DNA of 64,000 nucleotides from Riptortus pedestris (lineage: Eukaryota > Arthropoda > Insecta > Hemiptera > Alydidae): positions 151,663,001-151,727,000 of the forward strand of contig CM032229.1 of assembly GCA_019009955.1 (NCBI GenBank), read 5' to 3'. Shown piece by piece: positions 10,601 through 21,326 of this stretch. Under the pieces are notes generated by a model that saw nothing but the letters and a program-made list of their open reading frames with translations, was not told the DNA's origin and did no database searches. Position numbers and translations under genes: made by a program. How positions within the stretch are numbered: position 1 is the first letter of the stretch; the number at the start of each line of letters is the position of its first letter.

Positions 10601-12884
10601 TAAGTTTGCTGTCAGTGTTATACTATAAATTATTCCAGTCATTAATTACGAGTTTTCTTATTTGAGAGATAGTAGTGTTATCTCCTGCTCTGTCTCCAGT
10701 AGTTAACTGGCATCGCCTTTTCCCCCCCTCTATAAGACTATATTTTATCTAGTTTTCCCATCAATTTTTTATAATTTATCTATTATTAGCATGAAACCAC
10801 GGGCTGGCAAAGAAAAACAAAACAAAAGTTTGATGAACTTTAATGATAATAGTGCTGATTAAATTAAAACTTTTAACTTGCTATAATGCCAGTTACTAGT
10901 TCTACAACAGGTCAACAACCTGATACTGGGTATTTGCGATTTTCTACATCTTTAAATTAAGCAATATAATTATATGCAGAGTTTGTGATTGATTGAGGTG
11001 AATAAATATTGACTAGAATCACTCATTCAGTGATTCGATTTTTTCGTAAGTCTTTGTGTTGTGAATCCAGTTTTTACCTCACCAAAAATTTTAGGAAAAC
11101 AAATTTGGCGTTATGATTTATCATTTTCGTACGCACAATGTACATAGCAGAATAACTAGTAGCGTAATTTAGCCGATTTTCTATACCAGGATGTGTCCTA
11201 GAAAGTGTGTGATTTTTTTCTTTAGTAAGCTTCATAAAGTGTATTATACTGAATACCACTGTTGTCATTTTCTGGTTAGTGAACTGTATATGATTTAATT
11301 TTGCAAGAATACAGGGTGAAATCAGCTACCCTCCTTACCTATAAAACGAAAAATGCCCCTAGGAAAATATAAGAATTAGTTCATCGACAAAGCCATTTAA
11401 TACGGAAAGATAACTGTTTAAGGGTAATGTAATTGAAGAACAGGGAAGTATTTATTACCCCGTGAAAGCTGTGTGAATGAAGCCCCACTGGAAAGTTTGA
11501 TGAACTTTAAGGTTAGCAAATAATGCAGAACAGATTAGCAATGGGAATACGAGTACGACCATTGCTGCGAGCCGACGAAAAGGAGAGCTTGTGCATCCCA
11601 TATCTATGATCCTAACTATTAATTATGAGGCCGTCTCCTATGAGATCAAAGTGCCGACACTAATGACACCATGTCTCATAACCATACGGCCCCTCTTCAG
11701 ACTCCTACTCTGTAATAAAACATAATTAAATGTTACTCAACACTAATGGGCTTTGAAGATCTCCATTCCTCTTCTTCTTCTTCTTCTCTTTTTTTTTTTA
11801 AGTCGGTAGTGCCATGTTGATAATTTCCTTGGTAATTGTTGTGATACTTGAAATTGTTTCGTACCGTTTTGCAACTCAGGAATTCTCATTAATTATCACA
11901 AAATACGTCAATTATATGTTACTACTCCATAATACTGTGGTCGCAATATAATCGTTTTCATAAAGTACAATTTTTATACCACCTCTCCTCATTTAAAATA
12001 ATAGATAACAATAGATTATTCCCATATCGGAATGGCAGTTAGATGACCTAAAGTCAAGTTTTGCTCTCAATTTTTTGTTTCGTAAGAACCCGTTCAGGAC
12101 TTGTACAGAAACAATGAATTCTTTTTGAATTTTTTTGGAACTCCATAAAACTTGCTGGAAGTGAGATGACTGGCTTACAAGAAAACAAAGTTGCGAACAA
12201 AATGGAAAACCTCTGTTAATAGACAGCCGAAAGGTACAGCAGGGAAATGAAAAGAAAAACAAAAAATAGGAGAATATTGTGGTAGGTAAGTTTAGATTTA
12301 GATAGGGGAATTTAGAGAGTATTTTCGATATCATTTTTATTATACTTCCGATTAAAAATCTGGAAAAATATTAAAAAAAAAAAAACAATCTTATTGTACT
12401 ATTAATGTTATTAGTTACATTTTCTCTACAAATTAGCATTTTTTAGTTTTCAGCCTTCAGTATAATTAATAATAAAGAATATTGACTGTAAAACATTTTT
12501 AAAGGTTTTTAAATACTGGAAATATAATGCTTTAAGAGTATTCAATAATTGTTAAGCCGCGTTTATATATATTAAAATCCTTTAACCCCAATTATTAACG
12601 GAAGTATGTATATTAGGATAATAGCTATTTTCCAATATGCAGCTCATAACTTTTTACTTAGCGGTACCTAGTAATTCCTATTTTTTTTTATTTTTGCCTA
12701 ACTGATTTTAGATGGTAATTATTGACAAATTATCACCATAGTTATGACTGATAATCATAAGTTTTTATTTTACTGGAATTATTTATTCTTTTTCCTTTTT
12801 TATTTAGTCCTTTTTTCGTGTACATATGTGAGTATACCTTGGCTATGACTACTCAACAGTTCAGTAGTCATTTGGTGTGTGAAT
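10601..12884. other. Long AT-rich spacer
   Basis: About 2.3 kb with no recognised element. CT/TTC repeats lie at 11765-11800, and homopolymer A/T runs are common. The minus frame at 11993-12334 (113 codons) is rich in Phe, Ser and Leu with no domain that I can identify; it may be chance. Confidence 0.4.
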
Positions 12885-13236
12885 GGAGTCACGCTTTCTG
12901 CAGTCAGTCAGTAGGTGTTTTATGGTAAGATTAACATTACACGCTTCGCATAGTGGTTTTTAGAATTTAGCCATAAAGTGTCCTTGTGTTAATTGTGAAT
13001 GGCCATTTCTTAGACGGGGTAAATCCACGGTAGCTTGTTGGCCATTCATCTGCTGACTTTATCTGTCGAACCTTATTGCCCCTGACCATAGCCCATGTAC
13101 TCATATGTTGCCAGTGTTGAATGATTGATGAGTTTGTAAAGGTCATTGCGTCCTGGTGAGTGTTAGAATTTAAATCTGAGCGATGTCCGTCTTCAGCATT
13201 CCAAGCGAAATGACATACGTGAATGTTCTTGCCCAT
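12885..13236 (-). pseudogene. LINE RNase H-downstream fragment, degraded
   Basis: The minus strand reads an 89-codon frame including SSIIQHWQHMSTWAMVRGNK, then IKSADEWPTSYRG and SKKWPFTINTRTLYG. Further downstream, out of frame, is a TVKHPTD-like tail. Tryptophan-spaced helices followed by a K/R-K-W block match the linker between RNase H and the terminal zinc knuckle in I/Jockey-type LINEs. It is a dead fragment, assigned by pattern only. Confidence 0.45.
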
Positions 13237-13413
13237 ATTTTGAAGACATGATATCGACTATAAAGTAATTTCTCTTCCAGACCTCTTTATGTTGTGAGTA
13301 GAGTTAAACATTTTGGTCATAAGTGAATAAACTTTGTAAATATGTTGTTTCGCTTGAAGGGAGCTGAGAGGGTTCGTGCAGAGTACCACGCCTCGATATT
13401 CTGAGTTGGGTTC

Positions 13414-13571
13414 ATTAACAGATTTCCCGTAAGGGAAATCAGTAATTGAGGTCGTACTCTTGACGCGATTTTCGAAAAGTTTCTTCTCTTCAGATGTCCA
13501 TCAATCCTAAACTGGAGAAGACGAAAATGAGGACCGTTAAAAATTATATGTATATATGTGTGTGTGTGTGA

Positions 13572-13629
<58 letters not shown>

Positions 13630-14301
13630 TATTAACTCTCTAGCGGCCGCAATTTTCGTTTGATCGTTACCAAACTCGAAATTTAATCCTTTTATGTAAG
13701 AATGACTATCAAGTACGTTACTGGCTGAAATTGGAACAGTGGGAGATGGGTTCCTTAAAGGGAAGGATTTTCGAAAATTCAAAATATCTCCGTTACTATG
13801 CTTCGGATCGAAAATTTTTTATGACCATTCGTATTATATTATATAGCCAATAATCTTTTATATAACAAACCACTTTATTCGAAACTTAAACACCAAATTT
13901 TGTTTTCAAGACACCTTCATTATACGAGATACAAGCAAATTTGTTCTTTTGACCCACCCCCTCTTTCTTTTGTACTTGGACTACTAAAATTTGAGTCCTT
14001 GAGATAAAAAATTATTCTGATTCATTATACATTACAGTGCTAGATATAGTAAATAGTTTTCAATAAAATTAATATGCTATATTCAGATATATTTCAGTAA
14101 TTGATTTTTTTCAGGTGAAGAATATTTCTATCCATCTGTTTAGCTCTTAGTGGCTAGCAGACCTATTTGTTTACAATTCAGTATTTATTCATATAATATT
14201 TAAGGTGGTGTTAAGTGTTGCAAGTATGTAGATTTATCTATTGTGAAACTTCTCTTGGGAAATCTGCTTAGTTTACGTAGCTCAGGAGTGACGGATTTTT
14301 C
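13414..14301 (-). mobile_element. Family A copy A10, long form
   Basis: The 3' end (ACAGATTTCCCGTAAGGGAAATC) is at 13414, a mixed (GT)n/(TA)n core at about 13557-13622, and the family body follows. The long-form extra segment includes TTATACGAGATACAAGCAAA and the ACTACTAAAATTTGA block. The reversed 5' terminus lies near 14270-14300 (GGGAAATCTGCTTAGTTTAC). It is slightly decayed at both ends. Confidence 0.85.
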
Positions 14302-14708
14302 TAAGTTGGTTTTATTATCGAGATGCACCAGGGCTATTTATTTTATTATAACGTAATAAACGTAATAATAATTATTATTTTGTTAGTTGATTTAAGTGGT
14401 AATGTCTTGATTTTATTCTCTTCCGGAAACCATTTTGACAAATGTCCATTTGATAAATTCATCCTAGGACTTGAAGTGTGACACAAGGTGCAATACTGGC
14501 AGGGTGCCGCCTCCACCCCTCTGACCGCCCAATGGGATGGCAGCTAGTCGCCGGGTTGGTCTGTCATTGGCAGGGCGACGGAGAGAGGAAAAGCGAGAGA
14601 CCGCCTCGCTATTACGACATGTCAGGGCGATTGCGACATTCGGGCAAACTGTGGTGGGGGAGCTGGCCAGCTGACCCCACTCCTCCGCCAGATATGGGTC
14701 AGCTAGGA
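14302..14708. other. Spacer with GC-rich island 14478-14720
   Basis: The second half is strikingly richer in G and C than its surroundings and open for 87 codons on the plus strand from 14478. The peptide shows no recognised domain. It might be a captured host fragment or a decayed repeat; I cannot tell which. Confidence 0.35.
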
Positions 14709-14790
14709 CTCAAGAGTCACGCAAGAGGCTGCGCAAAATGAGCAGATTTCCCACGTACTTGCATAACACACAACCGATCTCATACCACCA
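14709..14790 (+). mobile_element. Family A solo 5'-end fragment
   Basis: A decayed 5' terminus (AGAGTCACGCAAGAGGCTGC) with GAGCAGATTTCCCACGTA is followed by about 40 bp of an ACACACAACCGATCTCATAC-type segment. Another full 5' end then begins. The same solo 5' layout occurs at 4247-4375. Confidence 0.65.
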
Positions 14791-15520
14791 AATAAAAGTC
14801 CGTCACGCAGGAGCAGCGTAAACTAAGCAGATTTTCCTCGTGATGTATAACAACACATATTGGTAACACAATAGCACCGTCAACATCAAGTGAATATATA
14901 CTAACGATAATAAGAAACCTCCAGACAGGAAGCACCTGAAACGTAAACAAACAGGTGTGCCAACTTCTCACAGGACAGAAAAACAATTACGGAAATATAT
15001 CAGAAAATAACATATTAATTTTATTGAGAACTATTTACGATATCCTAGTACTGTAATTTATAATAGATCAGAATGATATTTATCTCAATCAATCAAATTT
15101 TATTAGTCCAAGAACTTACGAAGGGGGAGGGCCACGATAACATTTTGCATTTCTCTCGTATAATAAACGTCTTTTAGAAACAATTTATAGTATTTATACT
15201 TCGAATAATGTGGTTTATTACATAACAAAGTATTGTTTGTGTAACATGAGTAGAAGTGGAGGTTTGCTGAAGGTTGAAAACCTAAAAACGCAAATATCTT
15301 GGTTAATATTCCAGATAGATTATAAATGTATATAACAATATTTGTAGTAAATTTTTGTTAGTACAAGATTCCGACGTGTAGTAACAGAGATATTTCAAAT
15401 TTTGGAAGTTCCTCCCCACTAAACCCCTCCCCCTCCCCTTTTCTGATTTCAGTCGTTAATGAACTTGATCTTTCTTTTTACATGGAACGTCTAAATATCG
15501 AATTTGGTAACAATTAAACA
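14791..15520 (+). mobile_element. Family A copy A12, long form lacking the 3' end
   Basis: The 5' terminus AAAAGTCCGTCACGCAGGAG is followed by the complete long-form body, including the GTAACATGAGTAGAAGTGG and TGCTGAAGGTTGAAAA blocks. Similarity ends after TCGAATTTGGTAACAATTAA at about 15520, before the TA core. Confidence 0.82.
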
Positions 15521-15587
15521 ATAATTTACCTCAGGTAGTATACCTCCATCAATACATTCTGTAACAATTCTGTGTTGCTCCACATTT

Positions 15588-15693
15588 TTCTTAAGGAAAA
15601 TCAGCTATTGAGGTCGTACTCACGACGCAATTTTCGAAAACATTTCCTCTAATTTCCATCGATGACGAAGATGATTTCCGTTCAAAACTTTAT

Positions 15694-15759
<66 letters not shown>

Positions 15760-16145
15760 TTGGTAATTCAAAAAAAGGGTTAGAACCGCCAGTATAAATG
15801 ATACTGTTGTCATAACTGTCTGTGGAGACCGTCGTCACTGGCTGATGATCGAGTACAGCTGGCATTGTGCTCTAGATGGGAAGGCACTATGTTGAAGCCC
15901 GTCAAAAGTTGTACTCTTTTACTTAAAGATGGGCTGAAGATGGTGCCTTCTCATCTAGAGCACAATGCCAGCTGTACTCGATCAACATCCAGTGACGACG
16001 GTCTCCACCGACAGCTATGACAACTATATATATAAATAAATATATATATATATATATATATATAGATATATATATATTTGTCTTTTAAAACGCTTTATAG
16101 GTCGCCATTTTTGTTGGATCTTTCCCAACGCAATATTTAAACGTT
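15588..16145 (-). mobile_element. Family A copy A13, split by a foldback element
   Basis: The 3' end and the TCATCGAT-side flank come first (15588-15690), then a (TA)n core from about 15704. The core is interrupted by unrelated sequence containing a large hairpin (to 16024), then resumes. It is followed by the AACGCTTTATAGGTCGCC block, and similarity stops at about 16145. The 5' half is absent. Confidence 0.75.
15761..16024. mobile_element. Foldback (long inverted repeat) element
   Basis: The sequence from 15806 to about 15900 reappears in reverse complement at about 15929-16024. Only scattered differences occur in about 95 bp per arm, with a loop of roughly 28 bp. The arms begin GTTGTCATARCTGTC. 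The whole is embedded in a (TA)n tract. No coding frame is present. It resembles a foldback MITE. A transcribed hairpin RNA is possible, but nothing beyond the fold supports that. Confidence 0.75.
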
Positions 16146-16771
16146 GAATTTATACTTGAAATTCGAGGCCTATATACCAAATATTTTGCTCATTGATGTT
16201 TTATGTTTTGAGATAAGTGCAAATACGTGATGCACGTGGTTAGTCTGCTTAACTAAGTATAACAACAAGTAACAATAACAAATACCAAAAAATAATGACA
16301 AATAACAATTGTGAAATAGATAAACATTTTATAAGTGAACTCGAAAAAAAAACAATTTGTGATGAGCGTAGTTGGAGGATGATCAATAGGAAATGAATGG
16401 CTGAAAATGGTACTTATGCTAATGATTGTCGTAATTTTTTTCTTCGGGGAAAATACATACACTTGTTCAAACGCATCTAATACAATTAATGCATATAATT
16501 TGAAATCTTGTTGCACGCTACAGAATTAATTTGTATATTAAATTTTGTCGTATATTTGTATTTTGGGTAGGTATGAGAATATGTTGTTAATGTATAAGTC
16601 CTGGTGTTGTCTCTTTCGTTGGGTGGGAATAAAGAAAGAATCGAACCCCACGACTTTGCAAAGTTTTGCTCTTAGTTTTTTTTTTTTTTTTATTTATTTA
16701 TTTATAATATATTTTCTTGTTAAGAAATTCGCGACACTGTTTCTTGTGCCTCATGCCGGAGTTTTTACTAA

Positions 16772-16775
<4 letters not shown>
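16146..16775. other. AT-rich spacer, nothing recognised
   Basis: The minus frame at 16253-16516 is hydrophobic and low in complexity, with no recognised motif. A poly-T run lies at 16679-16691. Confidence 0.4.

Positions 16776-16814
<39 letters not shown>
16776..16814. repeat. (TA)n tract at the 5' edge of an R4/Dong-like LINE fragment
   Basis: The alternating TA tract immediately precedes the LINE fragment. Another (TA)n tract follows that fragment at about 17108-17170, so the LINE sits inside TA microsatellite. Confidence 0.85.
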
Positions 16815-16817
<3 letters not shown>

Positions 16818-17092
16818 GCTGACCAAACATGACCTGAAGGACTTGTCCACCCTTATTCTAAAATCATCTATAAAAATTGTGAACAATCATTTATATAAAA
16901 AATAAAGCTGAAATATTAAGCTGCAATCTCACCTGAGGTACCTCCCAAATTTCCTCCATTCAATTATCCAAATTTCAATATACAATATAAACAAAATAAA
17001 ATAAGATAATAATAATATATACCAAAAATTGGCAGATTAGGAGGCTGACTAGACAGGTACCCTCAGAAAGAGGGCAGCTTATTTTGTTTGTT
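16815..17092 (+). mobile_element. R4/Dong-like LINE, 3'-end fragment
   Basis: The first 91 bases encode GLTKHDLKDLSTLILKSSI followed by KIVNNHLYKK and a stop. These residues are almost identical to the C-terminus of the larger minus-strand copy at 39920-41408. The 3' UTR is shared too (TTGGCAGATTAGGAGGCTGA, CCTCAGAAAGAGGGCAGC), and both copies end in a TTTGTTTG-type tail. The copy is strongly 5' truncated and flanked by (TA)n on both sides. Confidence 0.8.
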
Positions 17093-17109
17093 TATATTTG
17101 TTATATACG

Positions 17110-17143
<34 letters not shown>

Positions 17144-17170
17144 ATATATTTAATATATATATATATATAA
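17093..17170. repeat. (TA)n tract at the 3' edge of the LINE fragment
   Basis: Interrupted TA repeats run from about 17101 to 17170. Confidence 0.85.
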
Positions 17171-19496
17171 ATGAAATTACAAATTTAATTTATTTCGTTC
17201 TTATGTTATTATATAAATGATATTATTTAAGTGCAACTAGAGTTTGCATGGAAGTTTTGGTCCAATTTTAAAATTGTTTTAACTTTGGCTATAAATAATA
17301 TTTAAACGACTCTTTGTAAATCGATATTTTTCCAATGTTAGAAGTACACATTTTTTTATAACTTTAACTACTCATTATATTTTTGATAGTAGGTAAAGTC
17401 AAGAAATTCCGATGTTTTTCTCGGATGTCGATGAATTAATTACCTAACATTTTTTCTACGAATTTTTCTCACAAAAAAAAACAACAAAACAAACACTGAT
17501 CATCAAATAAAATTGATATAATATCTTCAAGGTAAATATATCAGTGAGATTGCTTAGGCATTATAAACCGTTAACATCTTGACACAATTAAACCAAAATG
17601 AAGAAAAGTGAAAAACACCGGCGAGGAACTAGTTTAGTTAGTTGCGCTCCCAATTAACTGGCTTCATGCACTAATCAAGTTTGAAATTATACTTAAACTA
17701 ATCATAGTTGAAATTATACTCCACAATAAAGGAAAAATGGCAATCACTTTTACTTTTTTAAACACCCATTACATCCCATAAATATGATGCAAGACAGCTG
17801 CAAATAAGAGCTTTGAACGTACCTTCTTATAAAAAGAAATAAATAAAAAATATTATCCTTGAGAAATATTTATCAAGAATATTTCCCAGGAATAACACTC
17901 CTGGCACTAATAGATCAGTGGTTGAGTGAAGTTCGAATGAAATTTATAAAAAAACAATAGTCTTTATTTTATTTTTTTTTTTGAAAAAGAAATAAATTTA
18001 AATATATGATTTGCATGCTGAGAAACTGAGTCGCCAAATTTGTAATAATTTATGTAATTTTAATTTTTAGCAATTAATATAATTTTAAAGTGAAAAGTGA
18101 AGGAATAATATAGATATATCGACAATAATTCGAACATGAAAACTATAATATTGGATCAAATGTTACTTCAACTTTGACTGTGTATTTGTCATTATTTTAA
18201 CACTAAAGTTTCTCCCTTCATTATTTTTAATACTAAAATCTTTTTAGTTTAGCCCAAACAGTCTGACAGTTTGTTTAGTTTCTAATAAATTAAAAAAAAA
18301 ATATTTTGAATACAATTGATATAAATAATTATTTTTTATTTGCCATTTGCAAGCGAAATCAAGGTGTCAGTGTTTATCAGATATGTATATATATTATATT
18401 AATTTTATTAGCTTTTAAGTCCTTTTTTGCCATTTTACTATAGGTTTGGGAGTAAAGGACGAAAAGGAAGGGCGTCAAGAAATGTTGAACTGGATTGCCT
18501 CAAATAGCCTTTTTCAGGCATTCTAAGGAGTTCTAATCCTTTTGATGGAAATTATATGAGAGACAAAAATTCTTTAATTATTTTTAATAATAAATATGTT
18601 TTCTGGGCTGAAGATATTATGAATAATGTTTTATTTTGTTCTATGTCTCTCCAATTTAAATTTTTCTCGTCTTAAATTTCGTAACAATTAAATAGGTATA
18701 CGTATAAGGTACAAATTATTAAAGATATGAAAGACAAAAATGGTGATGGTTTGACATAATTCATTGATAAATACTGAGGGCTTTATGAAATAAATTGTAG
18801 TTTCCTAGGTTATCTATGACAAACACAACTTATCTTAAATAATAAGAAATTTAATGTTAGATAGTGCATCATTTCTTGATTTAGGAACAAGAACCGTACT
18901 AAGATTCTTATGCGGCGGACTGAAAATAAAGTGAATTCGGAAGTTACAGATTTTTTTTTACAAAGCAGCCCCGTCGGTAATTACCAGCGTTTAGCATTAC
19001 AGTATCACATGTTCATTCCAGTCATCTGCTTCATCTTACACATTTTTTTTACTAATTATTTACTTAAAAAGAAATTAAAATTAAGAAGAGATCAAAACCG
19101 CTTGAGAGAATAATCTGTATAAAGAAATAACACATGTAATAGTAGACTAACCAAAAAAAAGAAGCTTTGAACTTTTAAAATGGAGACATAAAATGTCGTC
19201 CCAAATCAGTGATTTATTTCATACAAGAACTAACCCAACCATAATGACTTAAAAATTCCTCACGATTTGTCTGATGGCACAACCGATTTCCACAAATTCC
19301 ATTCCCACCTCCTTGGGATAATTAGCTCTCCATCCTTGGAACAGATCCTTCAGAATGTGGATTCGGGAGGTGGCTCCACAGAAAGAAGGTCTGGAGGTCT
19401 GATAATTATCAGTAGTAATTGTGTCGTAACAGCAACATATATTATACATTAATTATAAGTTTATAAACACTCATTTTTCAGGTCTATGATGATGAA
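17171..19496. other. Long AT-rich spacer
   Basis: About 2.3 kb without recognised elements. The stretch 19258-19450 is less AT-rich and open on both strands (66 and 61 codons), but neither peptide has a recognisable motif. A decayed exon cannot be excluded. Confidence 0.4.
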
Positions 19497-19599
19497 TTTT
19501 AGCTATTGAGGTCGTACTCATGAGGGAATTTTTTTAATTCTTCTTCAAATGTCCATCGATCCTACCTAGGAGATGACGAAAATGAGATCCTCTCACAAC

Positions 19600-19667
<68 letters not shown>

Positions 19668-20373
19668 TCTCTGTTACTGTTCAATCGTTACCAAAGTCAA
19701 TATTTCGTCGTTTTATGTAAAAAGAAAGATCAAGTTCCTTATAGCTGAAATCGTACCAGGGGAAGGGAGGGTAGAGGGGAGGAATTTCGAATATTCCAAA
19801 TATCTCTGTTAGGACGTTTGCACTAACAGCGGATTTTTCCGAGCGGACAACCTACCGTCGCTTATGGTTGGATATTTTACCGTCGCCAATAGGCGGAAAA
19901 ATTTACGTCGGTACCAGCAGTTGTAGTTCTGGAACCTATTTCAGTTCAGTTGTGAAGTCCGACATGAACCAAGAACAGGTATTATAGGATACGTCAGGTC
20001 GAAAAATTGTATAAAAGCAATCTCATTGAAAATTAAATGGACTATAAATATTGTTATTATTTGGTTGATTGAGATAAAAATAATTCTGATTCATTATAAA
20101 TTACAATACTAGGTATAGTACATAGTTTTCAATAAAATGAATATGTTTTATTATGATATGTTTCAATTAATGTTTATCTTTCCGCTGAGCCGTTGGCAGG
20201 CCTGCATGTTTACATTTGAGACGCTTCCCGCCGGAGGGGAAAAGATTTCTTATTACCGTTTGTATATATTCACTTAATATTCACGGTGGTGGTGTGTTAG
20301 CTGAATGAAGGTTTATCTATTATTAATCTTCACGAGGGAAATCTGTTTACCATCCCTTGTGTGACGGACTTTC
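19497..20373 (-). mobile_element. Family A copy A14 with a 170-bp internal insertion
   Basis: The 3' palindrome is lost (TTTTAGCTATTGAGG directly). The copy then has a (TA)n core at about 19603-19663, the family body, and an insertion at 19812-19984 within the block that normally reads CTCCGTTACTATACGTCGG. The long-form segment and the 5' terminus (GTGTGACGGACTTTC) follow at 20361-20373. Confidence 0.8.
19812..19981 (+). mobile_element. Small insertion in copy A14, Harbinger-like 5' end possible
   Basis: About 170 bp not present in any other family A copy begins GGACGTTTGCACTAACAGCG. It is flanked by TTA on both sides (19809-19811 and 19982-19984), as expected for the 3-bp TTA/TAA target duplication of PIF/Harbinger-type elements. 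It ends with ATGAACCAAGAACAG followed by GT, which looks like a first coding exon and splice donor. No matching terminal inverted repeat is seen at the right end, so the class is uncertain. Confidence 0.45.
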
Positions 20374-20527
20374 GAGTGTTCTGAAATTTGAAATTGTTTA
20401 TGCAGTGCAAATATTTGAAGAAAGATTGTTGGTTTGGAAGTAGAACTGATAAGAATACGTTTTGGAGCTTTAACAGTGCATCACAAATGGCACATCGAAA
20501 GCTGGTCTCATACAATGGAAAAACCAG

Positions 20528-21326
20528 AAAAGTCCGTCACGCAGGGTCTGCGTAAAATAAGCAGATTTCCCATGTGACGATTTACAATAGAGAAATCTGC
20601 ATACTGGTAACACAATGGCACCGTGATTAAATACAAACGGAAATGAGAAATCTTTCAGTTAATTAAAATAAATTCCCAACTGAAACGGCTTCTGAATTGT
20701 AAGAATAATTTATATTTTAATAATTCAAATTTTAGTAGTCCAAGAACTAAAAAAAAGGGGGGGGCATGAACAGAACGTATTTGCATAAATTTCACAAAGT
20801 AACGTAGGTAAGGTACGGTTAGAAGAAGCTTCCACCTGAGCCGTGTACTGGCGGAAATGGCCGAACTATACCCGACCACAGACTTCATAAAAAAGCAAAT
20901 ATCTCGGTTAATATTCAAGATAGAGAATAAATGTATATAACAATATTTATAGTAAATTGTGTTTACAATAAGATTGATTCTGTACAATTTTTGGATCTGA
21001 CTTATATTAACCGATATATTTCGAATTTTCGAAAACCCTCCCCTCTAAACCCCCCCCCCTCCCACTGGTCCGATTACAGCCGTTAGCGAACTTGATCTTT
21101 CTTTTTACATAAAACGACTAAATATTGAGTTTGGTACCGATAAACAAAAATTGCGACCGCTAGAGCGGTAACAGACAGATATATATATATATATATACAG
21201 TTTTGGACGGACTTCATTTTCGTCATCTACTAGGTAGGATCGATGGACATTTGAAGAAAAATTTCTAATATTCCGTCATGAGTACAACCTCAATAGCTGT
21301 TTTCCCTTAAGGGAAATCTGCTAAAA
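20528..21326 (+). mobile_element. Family A copy A15, full length
   Basis: The copy is complete from AAAAGTCCGTCACGCAGGG at 20528 to the 3' palindrome remnant and CTGCTAAAA at 21326. It has a short TA core at about 21179-21197. Its body is intermediate between the short and long forms. Confidence 0.88.
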
